Origin: CBFIHN01 sp965662575 | Lineage (GTDB): Bacteria > Pseudomonadota > Gammaproteobacteria > Francisellales > CACEW01 | NCBI GenBank assembly: GCA_965662575.1 | Contig: CBFIHN010000045.1 | Location: forward strand, 1-13,389 | DNA: 13,389 bases | Reading direction: 5' to 3' | In this document: piece by piece, positions 1 through 6,890 of the stretch | Layout of the letters: every line of letters begins with the position of its first letter | How positions within the stretch are numbered: position 1 is the first letter of the stretch | Notes under the pieces: generated by a model | Told to the model about the DNA's origin: nothing | The model's database searches: none | What the model saw: only the letters and a program-made list of their open reading frames with translations | Made by a program: the position numbers and the translations under genes

Positions 1-108
1 TATCGCTGATTAAACTTCTCCGGTAGTCTGGTAAGAATTTCTCAGAAAGAGATATAGCTATCAATTAAATATATACTTTCTATCTATCTGTCATTTAGGT
101 TGTCAATT

Positions 109-1380
109 ATGGTGAAATACTTTGTAAAATTAAATAGATTTCTTGAGAGTAAATTTGAAAATTCCATGGAGTTTTTATTTCCATGTTGCCTAGTGGGGTC
201 TATAGGCTTTCCGCTGTTTTTTTTGATTTATTTTGAAACCGAACGCCTTTGGCTCGATATGCTAGGAACAGCTGTTAGTGTTGCGCCACTCATCGCAAGA
301 AGATATAGCTTCTTAAGAGATACATGTTTGGCCAGTCTATGGTTTTTATTTTTATTGGTGGCATTGCCTTTTAACTTCTCATATAACTTTTTTGTGACTC
401 CTGAGAATGTGTCATATCAGTTGGGCTTTATGATTATGTTGATTATTCTTACTGTATCGGTAAGTGATTTGGCGCTATTGCTATTGGTTTTATTTTTGGG
501 TATTTCTTTGGCCATTATCGTTGTTGATGAGCCATTTTTTATTTTGGTCCGCCATACTGATTTAATTGAAACTGGTCCAATGTATTTGCTAGGTTTCGCA
601 TTGAGCATAGGGCTAATGCGCAAAAAGGATGCTATTGAGAAAATGAAGCTGAAAGGTGTATTGTCATTAGCGCATTGTATGGCTCATGAGTTGGGTACGC
701 CACTGATGTCCTTAAAACTTAATATCGCAAGCCTCAAGCGAATCTTACCTAAATTACTACCTGCATTTAGTGAGAAAGAAGATGATAAATCTATGCAATC
801 GGTATCCCCGTCTGTTTTACGTAGGCTCCCCAGTGTATTAAACAATATGGAGCAAGACATACATTCAGCAACAAGTGTGACAAGAATTCTTTTGATTAAT
901 GCAGAAGAAGGGCGCCACAACAAGTTAAAATATGAGAAAAATTCAATGTATGACTGCATCAAAGAAGCGTTAAGAACTTATCCGTATCCTACTGGTTTTA
1001 CGCGGCGTATTGTTGATTGGCGGTTGTCAAGTGATTTTGATTTTTACGGTGATAAGCAGTTAATGGTACATGTTTTTCTGAATTTATTAAAAAATGCAAT
1101 AAGAGCGATTGCTGAATCGCGGAAAGGAAATATTGTTATTTGGAATGAACGCAAAGGGCAATTCAATTATCTATACTTTAAGGATACGGCCTTGGGTGTT
1201 TCAAAAGAAGCGCTCCGACGTTTATTCAGTAGCTTCTTTTCTACGTACAAGGAGGGTACGGGGCTAGGTCTATACTTTTGTAAAAACACCCTTGAGAGTT
1301 TCTCAGGCGAAATCAATTGCAGGTCAGTCGAGGGTGAGTATATGATGTTTATACTAAAACTGCCGGTGATCAGAGCTTAG
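109..1380 (+). CDS. CqsS/LqsS-type membrane sensor histidine kinase
   Basis: A 423-residue inner-membrane sensor kinase that probably detects a diffusible ketone-type autoinducer. Residues 24-170 hold about six hydrophobic helices with no sizeable periplasmic domain, as in Vibrio CqsS and Legionella LqsS. The GFPxxFxIY motif near residue 33 and the arginine-rich loop after helix 2 recall the CqsS N terminus. The kinase core follows: H box MAHELGTP with phospho-acceptor H193, N box NLLKNAIRAI (N329), a variant G1 box DTALG (D359) and G2 box GTGLGL (383-388). There is no C-terminal receiver domain, unlike CqsS but like LqsS, so a separate response regulator is needed. ATG at 109 is preferred over TTG at 100 because AGG at 97-99 is well spaced only for ATG. 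The gene ends tail to tail with the synthase, overlapping 4 nt. The histidine kinase call is secure; the ligand class is inferred from the membrane domain and neighbour. Confidence 0.88.
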   Translation: MVKYFVKLNRFLESKFENSMEFLFPCCLVGSIGFPLFFLIYFETERLWLDMLGTAVSVAPLIARRYSFLRDTCLASLWFLFLLVALPFNFSYNFFVTPENVSYQLGFMIMLIILTVSVSDLALLLLVLFLGISLAIIVVDEPFFILVRHTDLIETGPMYLLGFALSIGLMRKKDAIEKMKLKGVLSLAHCMAHELGTPLMSLKLNIASLKRILPKLLPAFSEKEDDKSMQSVSPSVLRRLPSVLNNMEQDIHSATSVTRILLINAEEGRHNKLKYEKNSMYDCIKEALRTYPYPTGFTRRIVDWRLSSDFDFYGDKQLMVHVFLNLLKNAIRAIAESRKGNIVIWNERKGQFNYLYFKDTALGVSKEALRRLFSSFFSTYKEGTGLGLYFCKNTLESFSGEINCRSVEGEYMMFILKLPVIRA

Positions 1381-2603
1381 AGTGGTATGTTATTTTTTAA
1401 ACACAAGCTCAACGTTTTTGCTAGACTTTCTATATCTGATTCTTGGTGGTGTCGATTAATTACAACCCTAATCCCGCTAGATTTTTCTGATATCGCTGGG
1501 TATATGCATGGTCCCACGAAAAAACCGGCCTTTTTTAATTCTTGACAAGTTCTGAGTGCGCTATCGATAGAGGGCATATTGATATAAAAAATATGGCAAC
1601 ATTCTTCCTTTATGTTTGTAATGGGAATTTTAAACTCTTGACATTTCTGATAGAAAAGGTGTATCAGTTTTTGTAGTTGCTCCTGAAGTTGGGTAATTTC
1701 TGGAGACAAGTGTATCTTTGCAGCAGCGATGCCTGCTCCATACATTGCCGCCGGGATCGGGGCAGTGAAGACAAAAGTTGATCCACATATTTTAACTTTC
1801 CTTTTCCACTCGGGGTTTGGAAAGACAACAGCGCCTCCACAGCCCATGCCAAATGACTTGGAAAGTGATACTGTCACAATGAGTTTTTCAGGTTGACTGT
1901 CAAAGCTGCCAAGTGCATAGCCTTTGCCTTTTTCACCCATAATACTCATGCCATGGGCATCATCTATATAAGCATAAAAGTTATCATATTTATTGAGTAG
2001 CCTTAGAACATCTTGCATTGGACAGCGGGTACCTTGCATGCTATAGATCCCATCCGCCAGATACCAGATATTATTAATTTTTGGATCTTTCTGTGCTTTT
2101 TGTATTATTCTTTCAAGTTTATCAATATTATTGTGTGGAGCGTAGGTTATTGTCGCTTTATTACTGATGTTGCCAACCGCCATGCGGATGCTGCTATGGA
2201 CAAAAAAGTCTAGAATGACAAGGTCACCTGTCTGAATTAAAACGGATAATGCGCCAAGATGAGCGAGAGTCGTTGATAATGCTAGAAGCGGTGACGAACC
2301 AAATATCTCGGATAACAAACCTTCAAGTTCAAAATACTCTGGTGCGGGGAAAAAAGGTCTAGGGACATAAAAGCCAGAACCAAAGGCTTTAGTCGAATTG
2401 ATAATTCCTTCTTTTACGCGGGGGTCAGTCTCAAGGCCTAGGCCATTATTTAAAGCAAAGTTAACAAGTTTTTTTCCTTCGGTAACAACCGTTCTGCCAT
2501 CGGGATTGATAGAATCAATAACGAGCTGTCCCAGGTTGTGATCCGAGAGTTGGCTTAAGCTTGTGTCAACTTTGTTAACTAAATGATCTGTAAATTTTAG
2601 CAT
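1377..2603 (-). CDS. alpha-oxoamine synthase family PLP enzyme, probable autoinducer synthase (CqsA/LqsA-like)
   Basis: A 408-residue fold-type I PLP enzyme of the family with KBL, BioF, serine palmitoyltransferase, CqsA and LqsA. Members condense an acyl-CoA with an amino acid or SAM to give an alpha-amino ketone. Visible motifs are NNGLGL (52-57), the HSS segment near H136, DDAHG (214-218, PLP ring and pyridine-nitrogen contacts) and SLSKSFG with the Schiff-base lysine K249. There is no signal peptide, so the enzyme should be cytoplasmic. Pairing with a CqsS/LqsS-like kinase suggests it makes that kinase's signal; sequence alone cannot separate this from another acyl-CoA:amino acid condensation. 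ATG at 2603 is the only plausible start: the frame stays open about 19 codons upstream but has no ATG, GTG or TTG. Shine-Dalgarno spacing is poor (AAGGA about 17 nt away). A strong promoter lies about 100 nt upstream. The family call is firm; the signalling role is likely. Confidence 0.8.
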   Translation of the reverse strand: MLKFTDHLVNKVDTSLSQLSDHNLGQLVIDSINPDGRTVVTEGKKLVNFALNNGLGLETDPRVKEGIINSTKAFGSGFYVPRPFFPAPEYFELEGLLSEIFGSSPLLALSTTLAHLGALSVLIQTGDLVILDFFVHSSIRMAVGNISNKATITYAPHNNIDKLERIIQKAQKDPKINNIWYLADGIYSMQGTRCPMQDVLRLLNKYDNFYAYIDDAHGMSIMGEKGKGYALGSFDSQPEKLIVTVSLSKSFGMGCGGAVVFPNPEWKRKVKICGSTFVFTAPIPAAMYGAGIAAAKIHLSPEITQLQEQLQKLIHLFYQKCQEFKIPITNIKEECCHIFYINMPSIDSALRTCQELKKAGFFVGPCIYPAISEKSSGIRVVINRHHQESDIESLAKTLSLCLKNNIPL

Positions 2604-2794
2604 ATTACTGTCAGTATAAATCCTTTTAACCTCATCATATTCATAGATATAATCCCATGCAATCTATTTTGGCTAAATACGTCATGGAGGCTATTAAACT
2701 GTTCGCCATTATAGACATATCGTGTGGTGCATTTCAAGTTTTGTGTCATTGATGTTGCATTACATCTAATCGTGAAGGTGTCAAATAAGCTCAT
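2597..2794 (-). pseudogene. 65-codon ORF at the position of a lost sensor kinase gene
   Basis: The ORF starts at a TAATG junction with the stop codon of the response regulator, the arrangement expected for a translationally coupled cognate histidine kinase. It runs only 65 codons and ends 7 nt inside the synthase start. The first ten residues (MSLFDTFTIR) could be the cytoplasmic start of a QseC/PhoQ-like kinase. What follows has no transmembrane helix and no H, N or G box, and it contains the -35/-10 promoter assigned to the synthase. I read it as a remnant or a chance ORF, not a working gene. A short genuine peptide cannot be excluded. Confidence 0.3.
2708..2737 (-). promoter_or_regulatory. 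promoter of the alpha-oxoamine synthase gene
   Basis: On the minus strand, TTGAAA (2732-2737) and TATAAT (2708-2713) are separated by 18 bp, a near-consensus sigma-70 promoter. It would start RNA near 2701 and give a leader of about 100 nt before the ATG at 2603. The synthase can therefore be transcribed without the response regulator. Confidence 0.65.
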
Positions 2795-3468
2795 TATCTT
2801 TTTGCGGTCTTATTATCGCCGAGCTTGTAGCCAACCCCACGGACGGTTTTTATATAGTCTTTACCTAGCATTTTGCGTAAGTTATGGATATGAACTTCCA
2901 ACACGTTGCTTGCTATATCATCATCCCAGGTATAGAGCTTGCCAAGTAATTGCTCGCGAGTCATGACATGATCTGGGTTTGCCATCAGTGTGGCTAGCAG
3001 TGAAAATTCACGGCGGGGAACATCTAAGACTTTGCCTCGAAAAGATAGTTGATGCTTACTGGGATCTATTTCAACATCACGGTATTTAATGGCTTTGGAT
3101 GTTCGCCCTTGTGAGCGACGAACAAGGGCTAGTAAGCGGGCATTAACTTCTTCAAATTTAAAGGGTTTGGTGAGGTAATCATCAGCACCAAGTGTCAGAG
3201 CTTCCACACAATCTTCTGTTGAGCTTTTAGCGGTGAGAATTAATATGGGAATCTGACTTTTTTGCTTGCGTAAATTATCAATGACATCAATACCGTCACG
3301 ACCTGGAAGACCTAGGTCAAGGATTAATATATCGTAGTGTCCGCCTTTAATTGACTCTTCGGCAAGGATGCCATTTTCTACCCAATCAACCGCATAGTCC
3401 TGGGTCTTAAGGTTTTGAATCAAGTTATCAGCGATGTTTGGATCATCTTCAGCCAGTAAAATTTTCAT
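2794..3468 (-). CDS. OmpR-family two-component response regulator
   Basis: A 224-residue transcription regulator of the OmpR/PhoB class, most like QseB/PmrA/TctD. The receiver domain (about 1-118) has the acidic pair D8-D9, phospho-acceptor D51 in the LILDLGLPG motif, T79 and K101 in the KPF motif. The winged-helix DNA-binding domain (about 128-218) ends in the family signature VRGVGYKL. Length and domain order are normal. The start codon has a pyrimidine-rich leader with no recognisable Shine-Dalgarno. Regulators of this type are usually followed by their sensor kinase; here the coupled position holds only a 65-codon ORF and then the synthase gene. The cognate kinase must be elsewhere, lost, or replaced, and the nearby CqsS/LqsS-like kinase, which lacks its own receiver, is a candidate partner. 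The family call is near certain; target genes are unknown. Confidence 0.95.
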   Translation of the reverse strand: MKILLAEDDPNIADNLIQNLKTQDYAVDWVENGILAEESIKGGHYDILILDLGLPGRDGIDVIDNLRKQKSQIPILILTAKSSTEDCVEALTLGADDYLTKPFKFEEVNARLLALVRRSQGRTSKAIKYRDVEIDPSKHQLSFRGKVLDVPRREFSLLATLMANPDHVMTREQLLGKLYTWDDDIASNVLEVHIHNLRKMLGKDYIKTVRGVGYKLGDNKTAKR

Positions 3469-3504
3469 AGGGGAAAGAATGTTTTTCTACAAAAATTACC
3501 AGAG

Positions 3505-3533
3505 ATTTTATTCTATATTTCTATTGGATTCAA
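3505..3533 (-). promoter_or_regulatory. promoter of the response regulator gene
   Basis: Minus-strand TTGAAT (3528-3533) and TAAAAT (3505-3510) are separated by 17 bp. RNA would begin near 3498, giving a leader of about 30 nt. It is the best sigma-70-like pair I found in the 245-bp gap between the regulator and the PAAR gene. Confidence 0.55.
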
Positions 3534-3680
3534 TCATGTTATGGCTAATCAATATGCACACACGGCAATATTGGTTTGCAACAGTCCCAAATTAGTATTG
3601 ATAGGAATTAAATAAAAAATATCTTAAAGTGGCGCACATCGATATTTATGACGCAATAATCTTTTATTAAGTCTTTTTTA

Positions 3681-3689
3681 TGCTATTAT
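3681..3689 (+). promoter_or_regulatory. extended -10 promoter of the PAAR gene
   Basis: TGC followed by TATTAT (3684-3689) forms an extended -10 element 24 nt before the GTG start. No good -35 is visible (TTTTAT near 3662), which fits an extended -10 promoter. Confidence 0.5.
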
Positions 3690-3713
3690 AGAGATCAGCG
3701 TGAGGGGTTTTTA

Positions 3714-4061
3714 GTGATAAAGTTCTTAGTGAGTGGTGCGGGAAAATTGAGGCCAGTAGCAACCGTCTCAAGTCATCATCAATGCCAGAAAATTTGCCAG
3801 GAAGGTGCGCATATTGGTGGTAAAGTCTATCAGGGTGCGTCGTTAGCATCAATCAATGGCTTGCCAATTGCGCGAGTAGGTGACAAGGCGCATTGTCTCG
3901 TTTTTCATGACGCTATCAAAGAAGGTGTTTCTAATTTTCTGATTCAAAACCGGCAAGTTGCTACTGTTGGTTGTAAAACAGACCATCATGGTGTTATTAC
4001 TACCGGTTGCGAAAGTCATCTGATTGGAGAGCGCTTGCCTCTGAAAAAATTGCTGACTTAG
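3714..4061 (+). CDS. small PAAR-motif protein
   Basis: A 115-residue protein with the repeated beta pattern of PAAR domains. One half reads GASLASINGLPIARVGDKAHC (middle shown from residue 43 on) and the second half repeats the layout around SNFLIQNRQVATVGCKT, with His and Cys residues (HC, HD, HH, GC) that could bind zinc as in known PAAR tips. PAAR proteins cap the VgrG spike of type VI secretion systems; related small proteins occur in genomes without T6SS. No VgrG, effector domain, immunity gene or T6SS gene lies in the window, so it is an orphan here. The GTG start is supported by GAGGGG (3702-3707) six nt upstream and an extended -10 promoter before it. There is no signal peptide. The domain call is good; delivery function is unproven. 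Confidence 0.8.
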   Translation: MIKFLVSGAGKLRPVATVSSHHQCQKICQEGAHIGGKVYQGASLASINGLPIARVGDKAHCLVFHDAIKEGVSNFLIQNRQVATVGCKTDHHGVITTGCESHLIGERLPLKKLLT

Positions 4062-4131
4062 TGACAAGGCTCTCTGATTTGGCAAAGTCCAGTTGTTGAG
4101 CTTGATAATCTCTGTGCGTTCTTTCGGGAGT

Positions 4132-4160
4132 TTGAGTCTATACCAATTCTTGTGTATAAT
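4132..4160 (+). promoter_or_regulatory. rplS promoter
   Basis: TTGAGT (4132-4137) and a perfect TATAAT (4155-4160) are separated by 17 bp. Transcription would start near 4167, only about 25 nt before the rplS ATG. This fixes the start codon and shows that rplS is transcribed on its own. Confidence 0.75.
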
Positions 4161-4191
4161 CCCGCGAATTATGAATTTGAGAGCTAGTCTG

Positions 4192-4545
4192 ATGGAAAAT
4201 ATTATTGATGTCATTAACCAAGAGCAAATGAAGCAAGATGTTCCTGTTTTTGCTCCTGGTGATACGGTGGTTGTACAGGTTAAAGTAAAAGAAGGAAGTC
4301 GTGAACGTTTGCAGGCCTTTGAGGGGGTTGTGCTAGCTAAGCGAAACCGTGGTGTTCATTCATCATTTACTGTTCGTAAAATATCTCATGGCGAGGGTGT
4401 TGAGCGTGTGTTTCAAACACATAGTCATCAGGTTGCTTCGATTACAGTTAAGCGCCGTGGCGATGTGCGCCAAGCAAAGCTCTATTATTTGCGTGGCTTA
4501 ACGGGGCGTGCGGCACGTATTAAAGAAAAGTTAACAGCCAGATAA
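4192..4545 (+). CDS. rplS: 50S ribosomal protein L19
   Basis: A 117-residue protein matching bacterial L19 end to end. It has the EQMKQDVPVFAPGDTV opening, the LQAFEGVV and RNRGVHSSFTVRKIS blocks and the basic KRRGDVRQAKLYYLRG and ARIKEKL C terminus. L19 sits at the interface of the 30S and 50S subunits. ATG 4192 is chosen over in-frame ATGs at 4171 and 4093: 4093 lies upstream of the promoter, 4171 would be almost leaderless, and 4192 gives the usual family length with a GAGAG Shine-Dalgarno about eight nt upstream. In most gammaproteobacteria rplS is the last gene of rpsP-rimM-trmD-rplS. Here it follows a PAAR gene, has its own promoter and ends in a terminator, so it is a single-gene unit. 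Confidence 0.97.
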   Translation: MENIIDVINQEQMKQDVPVFAPGDTVVVQVKVKEGSRERLQAFEGVVLAKRNRGVHSSFTVRKISHGEGVERVFQTHSHQVASITVKRRGDVRQAKLYYLRGLTGRAARIKEKLTAR

Positions 4546-4570
4546 CAGATAAGAGCTTTTGTCTTAAAGT

Positions 4571-4598
4571 AAAAAACCAGCGTTATGCTGGTTTTTTT
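4571..4598 (+). terminator. rplS Rho-independent terminator
   Basis: CCAGC (4577-4581), a 5-nt loop and GCTGG (4587-4591), flanked by an A-run and followed by seven T. The stem extends through A-T pairs. It begins 25 nt after the rplS stop codon. Confidence 0.9.
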
Positions 4599-4684
4599 GT
4601 ATCCAAAAGAGCAAACGACTCCCCAATTGTCAAATAGCCGATCAGTGCTCTGTTTCATTGATATTGAAATTTGATTAAATATCC

Positions 4685-4702
4685 TCCCCGCAAAGGCGGG
4701 GA
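4685..4702. repeat. CCCCGC/GCGGGG hairpin, possible relic IS200/IS605-type end
   Basis: A perfect stem CCCCGC (4686-4691) and GCGGGG (4696-4701) with loop AAAG, extended by one T-A pair. Read on the minus strand, the context (GAATCCCCGC, loop, GCGGGGAGGA) resembles the sub-terminal hairpins of IS200/IS605-family elements. No tnpA or tnpB sequence fits in the 218-bp gap. There is no T-run on either side, so it is a poor terminator. Confidence 0.4.
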
Positions 4703-4740
4703 TTCAGTGTCTGATCGCTATATGGTCAAATCATTAATCT

Positions 4741-4761
4741 AAAAAGATGGCATTCCCATCT
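4741..4761 (-). terminator. likely sucCD terminator
   Basis: On the minus strand AGATGG, a 5-nt loop and CCATCT are followed directly by a short T-run (AAAAA at 4741-4745 on the plus strand). It lies about 55-75 nt after the sucD stop codon. The stem is only 6 bp, so termination may be partial. Confidence 0.55.
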
Positions 4762-4772
4762 GTGTGGAAATG

Positions 4773-4808
4773 GTAGCAAGCTTTGCTACTCAATGTAGAT
4801 AGCTTGCT
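4773..4808 (-). repeat. two overlapping inverted repeats in the sucD 3' region
   Basis: GTAGCAA and TTGCTAC (4773-4779 and 4783-4789) form a tight hairpin. The segment AGCAAGCT (4775-4782) can instead pair with AGCTTGCT (4801-4808). The two structures exclude each other and lie between the sucD stop and its likely terminator. They may protect the mRNA 3' end or be mobile-element debris. Confidence 0.4.
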
Positions 4809-4816
4809 CAATTGAT

Positions 4817-5689
4817 TTACCATCCAGTCGCGTCTTTAATGCCTTTGCCAATATCTGCTGGGGACTTGACTGTCTGTACGCCAGCGGCTTCTAATGCGGC
4901 AAACTTCTCAGCTGCAGTTCCTTTGCCACCGGCAATGATTGCCCCAGCATGCCCCATGCGCTTTCCTGGAGGTGCAGTAACGCCGGCGATATAAGATACA
5001 ACCGGTTTAGTAACATTGGCTTTAATGAATTCAGCAGCTTCTTCTTCGGCAGAACCACCAATTTCACCGACCATGACAATAGCTTCCGTTTGCTCATCAT
5101 CTTGAAATAGCTTCAAAATATCGATGAAGTTACTTCCTGGAATCGGGTCACCACCGATACCAACACAAGAGCTTTGGCCAAAACCTAGTTGTGTCGTTTG
5201 ATGAACTGCTTCATAGGTCAGTGTGCCAGAACGTGAAACAATGCCAACTTTGCCTGGTCTATGGATATAGCCTGGCATAATACCCATTTTACACTGACCT
5301 GGGGTGATTAAGCCTGGACAGTTGGGGCCAATTAGGCGAACATTCTTATTGCCAATGTAATCTTTGACATAAAGCATGTCTAAAACAGGAATGCCTTCTG
5401 TAATGCAGGCAATTAATTCAATGCCTGCATCAACAGCTTCAATGATGGAGTCTTTACAAAATGGTGCTGGCACATAGATCATACTGGCAGTTGCACCAGC
5501 TTGATCGACCGCGTCACGGACCGTATCAAAGACCGGTAAACCTAGGTGTGTTTGCCCACCTTTGCCTGGTGTGACGCCACCGACCATTTGTGTGCCATAG
5601 GCAATGGCTTGTTCTGAGTGGAAAGTCCCTTGTTTACCAGTAAAACCTTGGCAAATAACTCGCGTGTTTTTATCGACTAAAATGCTCAT
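4817..5689 (-). CDS. sucD: succinyl-CoA synthetase (ADP-forming) alpha subunit
   Basis: A 290-residue TCA-cycle enzyme subunit. With SucC it converts succinyl-CoA, ADP and phosphate to succinate, ATP and CoA in the cytoplasm. The N-terminal CoA-binding Rossmann domain opens with VICQGFTGKQGTFH and includes the GPNCPGLITPG block (121-131). The C-terminal ligase domain has the phosphohistidine H247 in the KRMGHAGAII motif. Length matches the E. coli protein (289). The ATG overlaps the sucC stop by 4 nt (ATGA), and AGGAG inside the sucC end provides the Shine-Dalgarno, so the two subunits are translationally coupled for equal output. sucA and sucB are not adjacent in the window. Certain identification. 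Confidence 0.98.
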   Translation of the reverse strand: MSILVDKNTRVICQGFTGKQGTFHSEQAIAYGTQMVGGVTPGKGGQTHLGLPVFDTVRDAVDQAGATASMIYVPAPFCKDSIIEAVDAGIELIACITEGIPVLDMLYVKDYIGNKNVRLIGPNCPGLITPGQCKMGIMPGYIHRPGKVGIVSRSGTLTYEAVHQTTQLGFGQSSCVGIGGDPIPGSNFIDILKLFQDDEQTEAIVMVGEIGGSAEEEAAEFIKANVTKPVVSYIAGVTAPPGKRMGHAGAIIAGGKGTAAEKFAALEAAGVQTVKSPADIGKGIKDATGW

Positions 5690-6846
5690 GCCACTGCTCC
5701 TACAATTGCTTTTGCGGCTTCGGTAAAGTCTGTTGCCGCCATAATATTTAATCCACTCTCTGCCAGTTTTTGTGAGCCAAGCTCGGCATTGGTGCCCTCT
5801 AGGCGAACCACCACAGGTACTTCGACTCCGACTTCTTTGACGGCATCGATAATGCCATCAGCGATCATGTCGCAACGGACAATACCACCGAAAATATTAA
5901 CAAAAATACCTTTGACATTGTCGTCAGACAGAATAATTTTAAATGCTTCGGCAACTCGTTCTTTTGTTGCGCCACCACCAACATCAAGGAAGTTTGCTGG
6001 GCTGCCGCCATGGAGTTTGATTAAATCCATCGTGGCCATTGCTAAGCCGGCACCATTGACCATACAACCAATTTCGCCATCAAGCGCAATATAGTTTAAG
6101 TTCCAATCTGCAGCATGACTTTCTCGAGGGTCTTCTTGTGATGCATCACGCATGTCAAGTAGATCAGACTGACGATACAGTGCGCTTTCATCTAAATTAA
6201 TTTTAGCGTCTAGGCAATGCAAGTTGCCTTCAGTGGTAATCACGAGCGGGTTGATTTCTAATAATGAAAAATCTTTTTCTTCAAACATTTTGGCTAAGCC
6301 TAAAAAGATTTTAACAAACTGTTTGATCTGTGTTGGGTTTAGGCCTAGTTTAAATCCTAGTTCGCGTGCTTGAAAGGGCTGTGCACCAACCAATGGGTCG
6401 ATGGCCACTTTAAGAATTTTTTCAGGTGTTTTTTCTGCGACTTCTTCGATTTCCATGCCGCCTTCAGTGGACGCCATGAAGACAATACGCTGAGATGCAC
6501 GATCGATAATGGCGCTAAGATAGAGTTCATTAGCAATGTCGGTGCAAGACTCAATCAAGATTTTATTGATCGGCTGACCTTTTTCATCAGTTTGAAAGGT
6601 GACCAAACGTTGGCCAAGCATATCACGTGCAAAATCACGAATCTCTTCTTTGCTATTGACTAGTTTAACACCGCCAGCTTTACCGCGACCACCTGCGTGC
6701 ACTTGTGCTTTAACCACCCAAGGGCTTTCACCAATTTTATCAGCTGCTGCAAGAGCTTGTTCAACATTATCCACGGCGTAGCCTTTGGATACCGGAAGGC
6801 CATATTGTGCAAAAATTTGCTTACCTTGATATTCATGTAAATTCAT
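5686..6846 (-). CDS. sucC: succinyl-CoA synthetase beta subunit
   Basis: A 386-residue ATP-grasp subunit that provides the nucleotide and succinate sites of succinyl-CoA synthetase. Diagnostic segments are the N-terminal MNLHEYQGKQIFAQYGLP, the ATP-grasp loop VHAGGRGKAGGVKLV (51-65), EINPLVIT, the GCMVNGAGLAMATMD block and GGGATKERVAEAFKIILSD in the ligase domain. The sequence follows E. coli SucC almost residue for residue with normal length (388 in E. coli). The ATG is preceded by AAGGA six nt upstream. It is the first gene of sucC-sucD and lies 77 bp downstream of ubiB on the same strand, so it may have its own promoter in that gap or partly depend on read-through. A near-perfect palindrome sits 45 nt before the start. 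Certain identification. Confidence 0.98.
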   Translation of the reverse strand: MNLHEYQGKQIFAQYGLPVSKGYAVDNVEQALAAADKIGESPWVVKAQVHAGGRGKAGGVKLVNSKEEIRDFARDMLGQRLVTFQTDEKGQPINKILIESCTDIANELYLSAIIDRASQRIVFMASTEGGMEIEEVAEKTPEKILKVAIDPLVGAQPFQARELGFKLGLNPTQIKQFVKIFLGLAKMFEEKDFSLLEINPLVITTEGNLHCLDAKINLDESALYRQSDLLDMRDASQEDPRESHAADWNLNYIALDGEIGCMVNGAGLAMATMDLIKLHGGSPANFLDVGGGATKERVAEAFKIILSDDNVKGIFVNIFGGIVRCDMIADGIIDAVKEVGVEVPVVVRLEGTNAELGSQKLAESGLNIMAATDFTEAAKAIVGAVA

Positions 6847-6890
6847 TCGGAGTCCTTTAGATTGTGTGTCTTAAGACGGCAGGGATGCTA

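Noticed and set aside
1..108. Promoter of the sensor kinase (TATACT at 72-77)
   Set aside because: No acceptable -35 lies at 16-18 bp upstream, so the call is too weak to list.
2604..2660. Upstream extension of the synthase frame (about 19 codons)
   Set aside because: It is open to a TAG but has no ATG, GTG or TTG, so no ordinary start is available.
4093..4191. Longer N terminus for L19 from ATG 4093 or 4171
   Set aside because: ATG 4093 lies upstream of the TTGAGT/TATAAT promoter and 4171 would be practically leaderless; 4192 matches the normal family start.
3849..4214. 121-codon minus-strand open frame over the PAAR gene and rplS start
   Set aside because: It runs through the rplS promoter and is antisense to better supported genes; no motif is seen.
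4685..4702. GC hairpin as a Rho-independent terminator for rplS or sucCD
   Set aside because: No T-run follows on either strand, and better terminators exist at 4571-4598 and 4741-4761.
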